64,000 nt of DNA from RH-AL1 sp964243435 (GTDB lineage: Bacteria; Pseudomonadota; Alphaproteobacteria; Rhizobiales; Beijerinckiaceae): positions 10,738 to 74,737 of the forward strand of contig CAXTFM010000002.1 in the NCBI GenBank assembly GCA_964243435.1, in the 5' to 3' direction. Positions 34,158-42,693 of the stretch are shown one piece after another; position 1 is the stretch's first letter; every line of letters starts with the position of its first letter. The position numbers and the translations under genes are program-made. The notes beneath the pieces are model-generated. The model was not told the DNA's origin. It saw nothing but the letters and a program-made list of their open reading frames with translations, and searched no databases.

Positions 34158-34940
34158 ATGGCCCATCCCGTCGCCGCCCCGCACGGCCAAGAAGCGCCGC
34201 GCCGCAACGCGCCCTACGACACGCGCGCGCTGCGCGTCGACCTCGCCGCCACCCTACGCCTCGCCGCGCGCCACGGGCTGGAGGAGGGTATCTGCAACCA
34301 CTTCTCCGCCACCCTGCCGGAGCGGCCCGACCTGTTCCTGGTCAACCCTTACGGACTCGCCTTCCGCGAGGTCACCGCGTCGAGCCTGCTGCTGTGCGAC
34401 TTCGACGGCCACGTGCTGGAGGGCGAGGGTGCGCCGGAGGCGACCGCCTTCCATATCCACGCCCGGCTGCACAAGGCCAAGCCGCGCGCGCGGGTGGCCT
34501 TCCACACCCACATGCCCTACGCCACCGCGCTGGCGATGCTGGACGGCCCGCCGCTGCTGTGGGCCGGGCAGACGGCGCTACGCTTCTTCGGCCGCGTCGC
34601 GGTGGACGAGGACTACAACGGCCTGGCGCTCGACGAGCGCGAGGGCGACCGCATCGCCGCCGCGACCGGCGACGCCGATGTCGTGTTCATGAAGAACCAC
34701 GGGGTGATGGTGCTCGGCGCCAGCGTCGCGGAAGCCTGGGACGACCTGTACTACCTCGAGCGGGCGGCGCAGGCGCAGGTGCTGGCGCTCGGCACCGGGC
34801 GCCCGCTGAAGATCGTGCCCGAGGCGGTGGCGCGCCGGGTCGCGGCGCAGGAGGCGGCGGGCCGTGCGGAAAGCGCGCGGCTCCACCTCGCCGCCGCCAA
34901 GCGCACCCTGGCGCGCGAGGAAGGGGACTACCTCGCCTAG
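34158..34940 (+). CDS. Class II aldolase/adducin family protein
   Basis: A 260-residue protein from ATG 34158 (GAGG about 8 nt upstream). The class II aldolase fold is clear: RVDLAATLRLAARHGLEEGICNHFSATLP, then HIHARLHKAKPRARVAFHTHMPYATALAML (metal His-x-His) and FMKNHGVMVLG (third His). There is no sugar-phosphate aldolase Glu that I can assign, and the length matches the 'class II aldolase and adducin N-terminal' decarboxylase-like group. It lies in the hydroxyacid block. Its stop TAG is shared with the convergent GhrA-type gene through a CTAG overlap. Confidence 0.9.
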   Translation: MAHPVAAPHGQEAPRRNAPYDTRALRVDLAATLRLAARHGLEEGICNHFSATLPERPDLFLVNPYGLAFREVTASSLLLCDFDGHVLEGEGAPEATAFHIHARLHKAKPRARVAFHTHMPYATALAMLDGPPLLWAGQTALRFFGRVAVDEDYNGLALDEREGDRIAAATGDADVVFMKNHGVMVLGASVAEAWDDLYYLERAAQAQVLALGTGRPLKIVPEAVARRVAAQEAAGRAESARLHLAAAKRTLAREEGDYLA

Positions 34941-35878
34941 TATCCGCGCGCCGGGTCGACCGGCTGCGGCACCCGCCCGGTGGCGCGATAGGCGCGCAGG
35001 TTCGCCGCGACGGTGCGCGCGGCGGCGACCGCGTCGGTCGGCGCGGTGACGTGCGGCAGCACGGTCACGCCGGGGTGGCGCCACAGCGGCGACTCCGGCG
35101 GCAGCGGTTCGGCGTCGAACACGTCCAGCACCGCGTGCGACAGCTGTCCGGCGTCGAGCGCGGCGAGGAGGTCGGCCGTCGCCACCACGGGCCCGCGGGC
35201 GACGTTGATGAGCGCCGCGCCGGGCTTCATCGCCGTGAAGCGGCTGGCGTCCAGCAGCCCATGCGTTTCAACGGTCAACGGCAGCAGGCAGACCACGATG
35301 TCGCTCGCCGCGAGCACAACGGCGAGGCCGTCCTCGCCGGCATGGGTGGCGACGGCCGGCAGCCGCTTCGGCGTGCGGCTCCAGCCGGCGACGTCGAAGC
35401 CGGCACCCGAGAGGCGCTCTGCCGCCGCGGCGCCCAGCGCCCCGAGCCCGAGCAGGCCCACGGTGAGGCTTGCCGGATGGCGGTAGGCGCGCTGGTGCCA
35501 CGCGCCCTCGCGCTGCTGGCGGGCATAGGCCGGCATGTCGCGCTGGAGATAATAGGTCCAGGCGAGCACCGCCTCGGCCATGGTGCGCGCCATCTCGGCA
35601 TCGACGAGGCGCACCACCGGCGGCGCGGCGGGGCCGAGTTCGGCGAGCACGCGCTCGACGCCGGCCCACAGGCTGTGCGCCCAGACGAGATTGGGCAGCG
35701 CCGCGACCTCAGCGGGGTCGGGGTTGGCGATCAGCGCGACCTCCACGGCGTCGCGTTCGGCGGCGTTCATGGCGCGCAGCGGGACGAAGCGTTCGCCCGG
35801 CGCGGCATCGGCCAGCGCCGCAAGCCAATCACCTTCCTGGGCGGGCCGAAGCCCGATCAGCGCCAGCGCCGGAGGCAT
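34937..35878 (-). CDS. D-2-hydroxyacid dehydrogenase, GhrA-type (glyoxylate/hydroxypyruvate reductase A)
   Basis: A 313-residue protein; ATG 35878 has a GGAG site upstream and starts the conserved domain (MPPALALIGLRPAQ). The Rossmann motif is LTVGLLGLGALGAAAAERL. Then come LLPLTVETHGLLD and INVARGPVVATADLLAAL with the catalytic Arg, DVFDAEPLPPESPLW with the Glu, and VTVLPHVTAPTD with the His. It reduces glyoxylate, hydroxypyruvate or related 2-keto acids with NAD(P)H. It is the last gene of the minus-strand run from 41876, and would act on keto acids made by the FMN oxidase or sugar-acid steps. Confidence 0.93.
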   Translation of the reverse strand: MPPALALIGLRPAQEGDWLAALADAAPGERFVPLRAMNAAERDAVEVALIANPDPAEVAALPNLVWAHSLWAGVERVLAELGPAAPPVVRLVDAEMARTMAEAVLAWTYYLQRDMPAYARQQREGAWHQRAYRHPASLTVGLLGLGALGAAAAERLSGAGFDVAGWSRTPKRLPAVATHAGEDGLAVVLAASDIVVCLLPLTVETHGLLDASRFTAMKPGAALINVARGPVVATADLLAALDAGQLSHAVLDVFDAEPLPPESPLWRHPGVTVLPHVTAPTDAVAAARTVAANLRAYRATGRVPQPVDPARGY

Positions 35879-35964
35879 CGGCTTCTCCACATCCGTCGAG
35901 GCAGCGCACGTTCGTTCGTGCCGACGCAGGTGCATAGCACGGGCGTCGGTCCCGCGCCCGCGCC

Positions 35965-36558
35965 TCAGCCTTTGTAGACGCCTTCGGTCGGCAGGACGTC
36001 CTTGATGTAGTCGCGCCCCTTCCATTCCGGCACGGGCGGGGTGACGCCGGGGCGCGGCGGATTGGGGGAGCGCCGGTCATGGACGAGGTCGGGCATGTAG
36101 CGCGGGCAGTTCGAGAAGATCTCGCATTCCACCCGCACCACCAGCTTGGCGCCGTGGTGCGCGGCGACCACGTCGGGGTCGTCGAGGATCGTCGCGCGTC
36201 CGTTCGCGCGAATGCGCCTGCCGCCGTCGAAGGGCGCGAAGAGCAGCCCGACATTGGGGTTCTTGGCGATGTTGCCGAGGCTGCGGAACATCAGGTTGCC
36301 GTCGTACTCCGGATATTCGAGCGTGCCCGGCCCGACGATGCGGATGAAGCCGGGATCGCCCGACTTCACGCTGCAATCGACGTAGTCCGCGTGGCTCGTC
36401 GCCAGGAAGAAGAAGCGAGCTTGCGCGATCCACGTCCGTTCCTCGTCCCAGAAGGCGTCGTGCTTGCGATGCTCGTCCAAGCGATCGGCCACGTCCCGGC
36501 CGCCGAAGCGGTCCTGCAGGTCGCGCATGCCGTCGTGGTAGAAGGCGCGTGCCTCCAT
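35965..36558 (-). CDS. Pyridoxamine-5'-phosphate-oxidase-fold flavoprotein
   Basis: A 197-residue protein from ATG 36558 with GGAGGG upstream. The split-barrel FMN-binding core reads WIAQARFFFLATSHADYVDCSVKSGDPGFIRIV, then NLMFRSLGNIAKNPNVGLLFAPF. It belongs to the PPOX/general stress FMN-binding superfamily, which includes oxidases and F420/haem binding proteins. It is not a true PdxH: the length and C-terminus differ. It sits between the ModA-like and GhrA-type genes. No reaction can be assigned. Confidence 0.88.
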   Translation of the reverse strand: MEARAFYHDGMRDLQDRFGGRDVADRLDEHRKHDAFWDEERTWIAQARFFFLATSHADYVDCSVKSGDPGFIRIVGPGTLEYPEYDGNLMFRSLGNIAKNPNVGLLFAPFDGGRRIRANGRATILDDPDVVAAHHGAKLVVRVECEIFSNCPRYMPDLVHDRRSPNPPRPGVTPPVPEWKGRDYIKDVLPTEGVYKG

Positions 36559-36571
36559 CGTTGCCCTCCGG

Positions 36572-37267
36572 TCAGCTTAAGGCAGCCTCAAGGCCGCTCG
36601 TTTCGTAGGCCCGCGCCATTTCCGGCGCGGTCAAAGCGGCGAGGAGGCGCGCCGCCGACTGCCCGTCGGCGGCGCCGCGCATCACCGCGGCGGCGAAGGT
36701 CGTGACCTCCTGAACCGGCCCGGGGAAGGGCCCGACCACCTCGATGCCTGGCACCACCATCAGCTCGCTCATCTGCTGCACGGCGATGTCGGCCTCGCCC
36801 GAGACAAGCTTCTCCGCCGTGAAGCCGGAAGGGATCACCGTCGCCCTGGCGCGCACGGCCTCCGCGATGCCGAGGCGCGGCAGCAACGCGTCGAAATAGA
36901 TGCCGCTGGCGCCGGTGCGCGAATACGCCACCGAGCGTGCCGCCGTCAGCGTCCGCACCAGCGCCTCCACCGTGTCGATCGACGGGTGCGGCGCGCCGGC
37001 CTTGACGGCGATGGCGTAGCGCGACCGGCACACGTCGACGCGGCTTGCCGGGTCCACCAGTTCCGCGGCGACGAGTCGGTCCATGGCGTCGGCGAGGACG
37101 AGCACGGCGTCGGCCCGTTCCCCTTCCTCGATGCGTCCCATGATGACGCTGGTCGGCGCCCAGTCGATCGCCACCGCGCCGCCCGCCCGCTCGTAGGCAG
37201 GGATCACGGCGGCGTCGAAGGCGCCCCTGACGACGAGGGCGCACATCAGGCGCACGGGCTGCATCAT
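36572..37267 (-). CDS. ModA-like solute-binding domain protein without signal peptide
   Basis: A 231-residue protein from ATG 37267 with GGAGG upstream. The fold pattern is that of ModA-type PBP2 proteins: LMCALVVRGAFDAAVIPAYERAGG, then IMGRIEEGERADAVLVLADAMDRLVA, SVAYSRTGASGIYFDALLPRLGI, and SGEADIAVQQMSELM. No signal peptide or membrane segment is visible, so it should be cytoplasmic. No ABC genes adjoin it. It could be a solute sensor, a metallochaperone for the molybdoenzyme, or an enzyme built on this fold. I recall such orphan proteins being annotated as molybdate-binding in alphaproteobacterial catabolic loci. Confidence 0.85.
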   Translation of the reverse strand: MMQPVRLMCALVVRGAFDAAVIPAYERAGGAVAIDWAPTSVIMGRIEEGERADAVLVLADAMDRLVAAELVDPASRVDVCRSRYAIAVKAGAPHPSIDTVEALVRTLTAARSVAYSRTGASGIYFDALLPRLGIAEAVRARATVIPSGFTAEKLVSGEADIAVQQMSELMVVPGIEVVGPFPGPVQEVTTFAAAVMRGAADGQSAARLLAALTAPEMARAYETSGLEAALS

Positions 37268-37280
37268 GCGTGGTCCTCCG

Positions 37281-38108
37281 TCATCGCGGCGCCATCCGCG
37301 AATAGTCCGTCGCGCAATAGCCGCCGCCCTGGTAGCGCTCGGCGACGGGGTTGCCGCTCGTCCTGCCGGCGAGGCGGTCGGCGTAGGCGTCGGCGCTGTC
37401 CGTCGGCGCCCAGCCCAGCACGTCGCGGCCGTCGCTGCCCCACCACGTCATCCGGCTGTTCTTCGACGCGCCGAACACCACGAGGCAGCCGTCCGGTCCC
37501 GTGCTTTCCGCCAGCGTGCTGCGCGCGACGAGGCGGGTGAGGTCGCCGTAGGACAGCCAGGTGGCCAGCATGCGGTCGTCGATCGGCTCGGGGATGCACG
37601 ATCCGATGCGCAGGAACACGCTCTCCACCCCGTGCTTGTCCCAGTACAGACGGCCCATCATCTCGCCATAGGCCTTGCTCAGGCCGTAGTAGCAGTCGGG
37701 GCGCAGCGGCGCGGCGTCGTCGATCGCGCTTGCCCGCTCGTGGAAGCCGATGGCGTGGTTGGAGGAGGCGAACACCATGCGCGCGCCCTCGCGCCGCGCC
37801 GCCTCGTAGGCGTGGTAGAGCCCGCGGATGTTTGGCCCGATCACCGTCTCGAAGGGCTGGTCCACCGCGACGCCGCCGAAATGGACGACCGTGCCGCAAC
37901 CCTCGGCCAGGCGCAGGATGGCGGCGCCGTCGTTGAGGTCGGCGAGGGTGAAGCGGCAGCCGGCGGGAATGGGACCGGGAAACGGCACCTTGTCTGTGAG
38001 GCGCAGCGCCCAGCCCTGCGCGGCGAAGGCCTCCGCCAGCACCCGGCCGAGCGCCCCCGACGCGCCCGTCAGCAGCACCGGCCGTTGCGGCGCTTCGGCT
38101 TCGCTCAT
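37281..38108 (-). CDS. NAD-dependent epimerase/dehydratase-family protein, uronate-dehydrogenase-like
   Basis: A 275-residue extended SDR from ATG 38108 with GGGAG upstream. Motifs: TGASGALGRVLAEAF (cofactor), VVHFGGVAVDQPFETVI, FASSNHAIGFHE (catalytic Ser region), and CYYGLSKAYGEMM (YxxxK). The FGG...P and SSNH..GF patterns resemble uronate dehydrogenase (Udh), which oxidises D-galacturonate or D-glucuronate to the aldaro-lactone with NAD+. The adjacent MFS carrier (ACS family) and lactonase fit such a pathway. Substrate is inferred from family resemblance and context. Confidence 0.88.
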   Translation of the reverse strand: MSEAEAPQRPVLLTGASGALGRVLAEAFAAQGWALRLTDKVPFPGPIPAGCRFTLADLNDGAAILRLAEGCGTVVHFGGVAVDQPFETVIGPNIRGLYHAYEAARREGARMVFASSNHAIGFHERASAIDDAAPLRPDCYYGLSKAYGEMMGRLYWDKHGVESVFLRIGSCIPEPIDDRMLATWLSYGDLTRLVARSTLAESTGPDGCLVVFGASKNSRMTWWGSDGRDVLGWAPTDSADAYADRLAGRTSGNPVAERYQGGGYCATDYSRMAPR

Positions 38109-38133
38109 GGCTTGGACTCCCGTTCGGTCGGCG

Positions 38134-39423
38134 TCACTCGGCGGGCGCCGTCCTGGTGAGTTGCGGCGACGGCGTCCCCCGCGTGACGAAGATCGCCATC
38201 GCGACCACCCCTGCGGCGGCGATGGCCGCCGCAATCACGAAGGCGCTGGAATAGCCGCCGAGGTATTGCACGGCCAGCCCCGTCGCCGTCGGCCCGACGA
38301 TGCCCGATAGGTTGCTGAGCAGATGGATGAAGCCGCTGACCCCGCCGACGCGGTTTTCCGGCACCAGCTCGTGGATCGTCGCCCAGCAGGACTGCACGGA
38401 GCTCGTCAGCATCATCACGGCGAGCGCGATCAGCGCCACCGCCGCGACCGCGCCCGGGGCGAAGGGCACGGCGAGCAGCGCCAGGCCGCCCACGGCGAGC
38501 GGCGCGATCGTCGTCAGCTTGCGCGCGGCGAAACGGTCGGCCATGCGCCGGTACAGGTAATCGGCGATGAAGCCGCCGCCGACATAGCCGACGAAGCCGC
38601 AGGCCCAGGGGATGGCTGCGACGACCGACATCTGCTTGACCGGCATGTGCAGCGCGTCGGTGAGGTAGCTCGGCAGCCACGAGATGAAGATGTACAGCGT
38701 ATAGTTCACCGCGAACATGCCGAGGCCGAGCGCCAGCGTGCTCGGCAGCAGCAGGTAGGCGCGCAGCGGCCGGGCGCTGTCCGCCGCCGACAGCGGCGAG
38801 GTGGCGCGGCTCGCCTCGACCAATGCGATCTCGTCGGCGCCGACGCGGGGGTTGTCGCGCGGCAGATCGCTCACCAGCAGGCGCCACGCCACCACCCAGG
38901 CGAGCCCGGCCGCACCGATGATGAAGAAGGCGGTGCGCCAGCCCAGCGACAGGGCGAGCAGGCCGACAACCGGCGCGGCGAGCGCGCTGCCGACCGTCTG
39001 GCCGGAAAAGGTGACGCCGATGGTGCGTGCGGTCTCCTCGCGGGGAAACCAGGTCGTGATGGTGCGGTTTGTGGTCGAATTCATCGGCCCTTCCGCGAAG
39101 CCGAACAGGGCGCGCACCGCGAAAAGCTGCCCGAAGCCCGTCACCACGCCCGTCAGCGCGCACAAGACCGACCAAGCCGCCGCCGCCCAGCTGTAGACCG
39201 CGCGCGGGCCGTAGCGGTCGGCCAGCGTGCCGCCGACGAAGGCGAACAGCGCGTAGCCGAAGAAGAAGGTGGAGAAGATCACGCCGAGCTGCGACGGCGA
39301 CAGGCCGAGATCGGCGCGGACGAAGGGCGCGGCGACGCCGAGCGCGGCGCGGTCCATGTAGTTGATGACGCCGGCCACGAAGAGCAGCAGTGCGACGACG
39401 TATCGGTACCTTCCCGCGAACAT
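38134..39423 (-). CDS. MFS transporter, anion:cation symporter (ACS) family
   Basis: A 429-residue membrane protein with 12 predicted spans and GAGG upstream of ATG 39423. ACS/hexuronate-type signatures: VAGVINYMDRAALGVAAPFVRADLGLSPSQLGVIFSTFFFGYALF, GTLADRYGPRAVYSWAAAAWSV, and FAVRALFGFAEGPMNSTTNRTITTWFPREETARTIG. This family carries hexuronates, glucarate/galactarate, tartrate, phthalate and similar acids with H+ or Na+. It is flanked by the Udh-like and lactonase genes in the same operon, which points to a sugar acid. Confidence 0.93.
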   Translation of the reverse strand: MFAGRYRYVVALLLFVAGVINYMDRAALGVAAPFVRADLGLSPSQLGVIFSTFFFGYALFAFVGGTLADRYGPRAVYSWAAAAWSVLCALTGVVTGFGQLFAVRALFGFAEGPMNSTTNRTITTWFPREETARTIGVTFSGQTVGSALAAPVVGLLALSLGWRTAFFIIGAAGLAWVVAWRLLVSDLPRDNPRVGADEIALVEASRATSPLSAADSARPLRAYLLLPSTLALGLGMFAVNYTLYIFISWLPSYLTDALHMPVKQMSVVAAIPWACGFVGYVGGGFIADYLYRRMADRFAARKLTTIAPLAVGGLALLAVPFAPGAVAAVALIALAVMMLTSSVQSCWATIHELVPENRVGGVSGFIHLLSNLSGIVGPTATGLAVQYLGGYSSAFVIAAAIAAAGVVAMAIFVTRGTPSPQLTRTAPAE

Positions 39424-39495
39424 GATGTTTCCTCGACCGCGTTGTTTCTCGTTGGTGCCGGGATGCCCGGCCGTTGCGTCACATAAAGGCGCGTC

Positions 39496-40545
39496 TCAAA
39501 GGAAGGCGATGGAGCAGGGGCTGCGGCTCTCCCGCGCGCCGGCGGGAGCGAGGTCGCCGTCCGAACCGACCGCGAAGGCGTTGATCGTGTCGCCGTTCTC
39601 GTTGGCGACGAGGAGGTGCGTGCCCGTCGGGTTCAGCGTCATGAAGCGCGGCCCGCGCCCGCCCGAGGGCGTCCACCCCAGCACGCGCAGCCGGCCGTCG
39701 GCGGCGTCTACGGCGAGCCGGACGATGCCGTCCTGTCCGCGGTTCGACGCGAACACGTGACGGCCGTCGGGGGTGATGACGATCGCCGCCGCCGCGCTGG
39801 CACCGAAGAAGTCCGCCGGCAGGGTGGAGACGAGGTGGAGCGGGGTCAGCGTGCCCGCGGCGGCGTCCCAGCGCAGCGTCGCCACGGTGGAGTCGAGTTC
39901 GTTGAGGAGCACGACCAGCGCTGCGCGCGGGTGGAAGGCGAGGTGGCGAGGCCCGGCGCCGGGACGCATCGCGACGTCGCCGGCGAGGGCGAGCCGCCCG
40001 GCGTCGAAGGCGAGCACGAAGACGCGGTCGAGCCCCTTGTCCGGCACCAGCACGAAGCGCCCGCTCGGGTCGAACACGATCTGGTGCGGGTGCGAACAGG
40101 TTTGCTCGCCCCTGTGCGGCCCGCTCGGCCCCGGCAGCGCCACGCGGTCGCTGAACGGCGCCAGCGCGCCATCGGTGCCGACCGGCAGCGCGGTGACCGT
40201 ACCGGTCGCATAGTTGGCGACGATGAGCATGCGACCCGTCGGGTCGAGCGCGAGGTGGACGACGTTGCTGCCGCCCGCAGCGGCGGTGCCGAGCGGCGTG
40301 AGCTGCCCATCGGCATCGACGGCGAAGGCGCTGGCGTAGTCCTCGTCGCCATGGACCGCGTAGAGCACGCGTCGTGCTTGGTCGGCGAGGAGGTAGGACG
40401 GGTTGACGAGGTTTGATGCCCGCGCGACCGGTACCCAGCCCTCCGGCCCCGGCGTGCCGACGCGATAGCCGTCGATACCAAGTCCGCGCGCGCCGCGCTT
40501 CGGCGTGGTGAAGCAGCCGACGAAGGCGAACGCCGCGTCGCTCAT
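39496..40545 (-). CDS. Seven-bladed beta-propeller lactonase (YbhE/Pgl family)
   Basis: A 349-residue protein from ATG 40545, overlapping the upstream oxidase stop (ATGA). The lactonase fold is shown by repeats such as HLALDPTGRMLIVANYATGTVTALPV, QIVFDPSGRFVLVPDKGLDRVFVLAF, HLAFHPRAALVVLLNELDSTV and ITPDGRHVFASNRGQDGIV. This matches the 6-phosphogluconolactonase/muconate-lactonising beta-propeller family. No signal peptide, so it is cytoplasmic. Next to the Udh-like gene, it is a good candidate to open the aldaro-lactone to an aldarate. The exact lactone is inferred. Confidence 0.92.
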   Translation of the reverse strand: MSDAAFAFVGCFTTPKRGARGLGIDGYRVGTPGPEGWVPVARASNLVNPSYLLADQARRVLYAVHGDEDYASAFAVDADGQLTPLGTAAAGGSNVVHLALDPTGRMLIVANYATGTVTALPVGTDGALAPFSDRVALPGPSGPHRGEQTCSHPHQIVFDPSGRFVLVPDKGLDRVFVLAFDAGRLALAGDVAMRPGAGPRHLAFHPRAALVVLLNELDSTVATLRWDAAAGTLTPLHLVSTLPADFFGASAAAAIVITPDGRHVFASNRGQDGIVRLAVDAADGRLRVLGWTPSGGRGPRFMTLNPTGTHLLVANENGDTINAFAVGSDGDLAPAGARESRSPCSIAFL

Positions 40546-41876
40546 GGATGAGACGCGATCGGGCGAGACGCGACGCGGCGCACGGACCCGGGGTTGAGCT
40601 CGCCCAGGCGGTTGACGCCGGCGAGCGCCATGTCGCGGTCGATCTCCTCCTTGAGCAGGCGGATTGCCAGCGACACCGCCGGCACGCCGCCGATCGCGGC
40701 GGCGAAGATGAAGGGCCTCCCCAGCATCACGAAGTCGGCGCCAAGCGCGAGCGCCTTCAACACATCCGTGCCGCGGCGGATGCCGCTGTCGACGATCACT
40801 TTCAGGTCGCCCTTCTCGGCGGCGATCTCCGGCAGCACGTCGAGCGGCGCCACGGCGTAGTCGAGCTGGCGCCCGCCGTGTGTCGAAAGGATCACGCCGT
40901 CGGCGCCGCACTCGCGGGCGGTGGCGACGTCTGCCGGGTTGAGCAGGCCCTTGACGACGAGGTTGCCCTGCCAGCGCTTGCGGATCGCCCGGAGGTTCGC
41001 CCACGACAGCTGGTCGCGCGCCGTGGTGTTGCGCAGCGAGTTCTGCGACATCATCGGTGGGCCGCGATGGGCCTCCATGTTCTCGAAGTGCGGCGCCCCG
41101 TGCTTGAGAAAGGTGCGGGCCACCACGCCGAGGAGCCAGCGCGGGTGAGTCGCGCTCTGCCACGCCACCTTGGGCGTGATGCGGATGGGCATGGAGAACC
41201 CGCTGCGAGTGTTGTGCTCGCGGTTGCCGAGCATGGGCGTGTCCGCGGTGACGACGAAGGTGCGGTAGCCGGCGGCGGCGACGCGGTCGACAAGCGGGTC
41301 GATGCGGTTCTGGTCGCCGGGCAGGTAGGCCTGGTACCAGGCGTCGGGGTTCTGCGCGTGGACGTCCTCCAGTTTGATGAGCGAGGAGGCGCTGAGGCAC
41401 ATGGGGATCTCGGCCTGGCGCGCGGCCTCGGCCAGCACGAGGTCGCCGCGGTAGGCGATGAAGGCCGAACCGCCGAGCGGGCCGATGCCGAAGGGCGCGG
41501 CAAAGGTCTGGCCGAACAGCTCCGTGCGCGCCGTGCGCGCCGAGGTGTCCACCATGGCGTTGGGCAGGAAAGCGTAGTTGGCGTAGGCCTCGCGGCTTTG
41601 CCGCAGCGCGGCGCCGGTTTCCACGCTGCCGGCGACGTACTGGTAGATCATGTGCGGCAGCAGGCGCTTGGCATGGCGCTCGAAGTCGTCGAGGGCGAGG
41701 AGGTCGCGGAAGTGGTAGGGCGTGACCGCCGCGCTGCGCTTGACGCTGGCCGCCACCGCCTGCGGCGCGGCGATGCCGGCGGCGCCGCGGTCGGCATCCT
41801 CGACCGTCGCCGCGCGCGCCTCGTCCTCGGCTCGCCCGTCGCCGTCCCGGGCCGTCCGTCGGTCGAGCGTTTCCAT
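40542..41876 (-). CDS. FMN-dependent alpha-hydroxyacid oxidase/dehydrogenase (LldD-like)
   Basis: A 444-residue protein from ATG 41876 with a strong GAGGGAGG ribosome site. About 50 residues of polar, Ala/Asp-rich extension precede the core. The core has FLPNAMVDTSARTARTELFGQTFAAPFGIGPLG, the FMN-binding Lys in LVVKGLLNP, the catalytic His and Arg in LSTHGGRQLDYAVAPLD, and VIVDSGIRRGTDVLKALALGADFVMLGRPF. It oxidises an L-2-hydroxy acid (lactate, glycolate, mandelate or similar) to the 2-keto acid. It is the first gene of the minus-strand run, divergent from the racemase-fold gene. Confidence 0.94.
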   Translation of the reverse strand: METLDRRTARDGDGRAEDEARAATVEDADRGAAGIAAPQAVAASVKRSAAVTPYHFRDLLALDDFERHAKRLLPHMIYQYVAGSVETGAALRQSREAYANYAFLPNAMVDTSARTARTELFGQTFAAPFGIGPLGGSAFIAYRGDLVLAEAARQAEIPMCLSASSLIKLEDVHAQNPDAWYQAYLPGDQNRIDPLVDRVAAAGYRTFVVTADTPMLGNREHNTRSGFSMPIRITPKVAWQSATHPRWLLGVVARTFLKHGAPHFENMEAHRGPPMMSQNSLRNTTARDQLSWANLRAIRKRWQGNLVVKGLLNPADVATARECGADGVILSTHGGRQLDYAVAPLDVLPEIAAEKGDLKVIVDSGIRRGTDVLKALALGADFVMLGRPFIFAAAIGGVPAVSLAIRLLKEEIDRDMALAGVNRLGELNPGSVRRVASRPIASHP

Positions 41877-41994
41877 GCAAACCTCCCTCGGACGCGCCCT
41901 CTATGCGCCGCAACGCGCGCTGACGCCAGTCGTTCGCGCCCCTGCCGTCCGGCACGCCTTGCCGCACCGCGCCCGCTTGTCCATGTGCGGTGGC

Positions 41995-42693
41995 ATGAGC
42001 GCACCCCGCATCGTCCTCCTCCACGCCACGCCCGTCGCCATGCCGCCGGTCGCGGCGGCCTTCGCCGCGCTGTGGCGTGAGGCGGAGGTGGTCAACCTGC
42101 TCGACGACGGCCTGACCATCGACCGGGCGCGCGAGGATGCGATCTCGGAGGGGTTGATCGACCGCTTCGTCGCCCTCGGCCGCTATGCCCGGCTGATCGG
42201 GGCGGACGGCATCCTCGTGACCTGCTCGGCCTTCGGGCCGGCCATCGACCGCCTCGCCGACGCCGTGCCGGTGCCGGTGCTGAAGCCCAACGAGGCGATG
42301 TTCAAGGCGGCGCTCGCCCAAGGCTCGTCGACCGGCTGCGACCGCATCGGCATGCTGGCGACCTTCGCGCCCTCCGTGTCCACCATGACGGAGGAGTTCG
42401 ACGCCTTCGTCGCCGCCGATGGCACCAGGACGGACGGGAGCCGGGCGACGCTGACCACGATCGTGGTGGACGACGCCATCGACCTGCTGCGCCGCGGCGA
42501 CGTCGACAGCCACAACCGCCTCGTCGCCGCGCGGGCGCCCGAGTTCGCCGGCTATGACGCGATCATGCTGGCGCATTTCTCGACCTCGCGCGCCGCCGCC
42601 GCCGTGCGCGCGGCGGTGGACGTGCCGGTGCTGACCGCGCCGGAGGCGGCGGTGACGGCGATGCGCGGCCTCGTCGGGGCCGGGCGGGCATGA
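41995..42693 (+). CDS. Asp/Glu/hydantoin-racemase-fold protein with a single catalytic Cys
   Basis: A 232-residue protein; ATG 41995 begins the fold (MSAPRIVLLHATPVAMPPV); an ATG at 41983 is possible. The first active-site strand is intact, GADGILVTCSAFGPA with Cys77. The second site, which usually holds a Cys, reads YDAIMLAHFSTSRA without one. Two-Cys members are racemases; single-Cys relatives include arylmalonate decarboxylase. So decarboxylation or isomerisation of a substituted malonate or maleate-like acid is as likely as racemisation. It overlaps the aldolase-type gene downstream (ATGA). Confidence 0.88.
   Translation: MSAPRIVLLHATPVAMPPVAAAFAALWREAEVVNLLDDGLTIDRAREDAISEGLIDRFVALGRYARLIGADGILVTCSAFGPAIDRLADAVPVPVLKPNEAMFKAALAQGSSTGCDRIGMLATFAPSVSTMTEEFDAFVAADGTRTDGSRATLTTIVVDDAIDLLRRGDVDSHNRLVAARAPEFAGYDAIMLAHFSTSRAAAAVRAAVDVPVLTAPEAAVTAMRGLVGAGRA

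Noticed and set aside
34937..34940. CTAG shared by two convergent stop codons
   Set aside because: A simple overlap of TAG stops on both strands. It is neat but common in compact genomes and needs no special explanation.
36572..37267. Call as molybdate transporter ModA
   Set aside because: There is no signal peptide and no modB/modC, so it cannot act as a standard periplasmic importer component.
40548..42080. A long plus-strand frame overlapping the FMN oxidase
   Set aside because: Antisense composition; the minus-strand oxidase has complete catalytic motifs.
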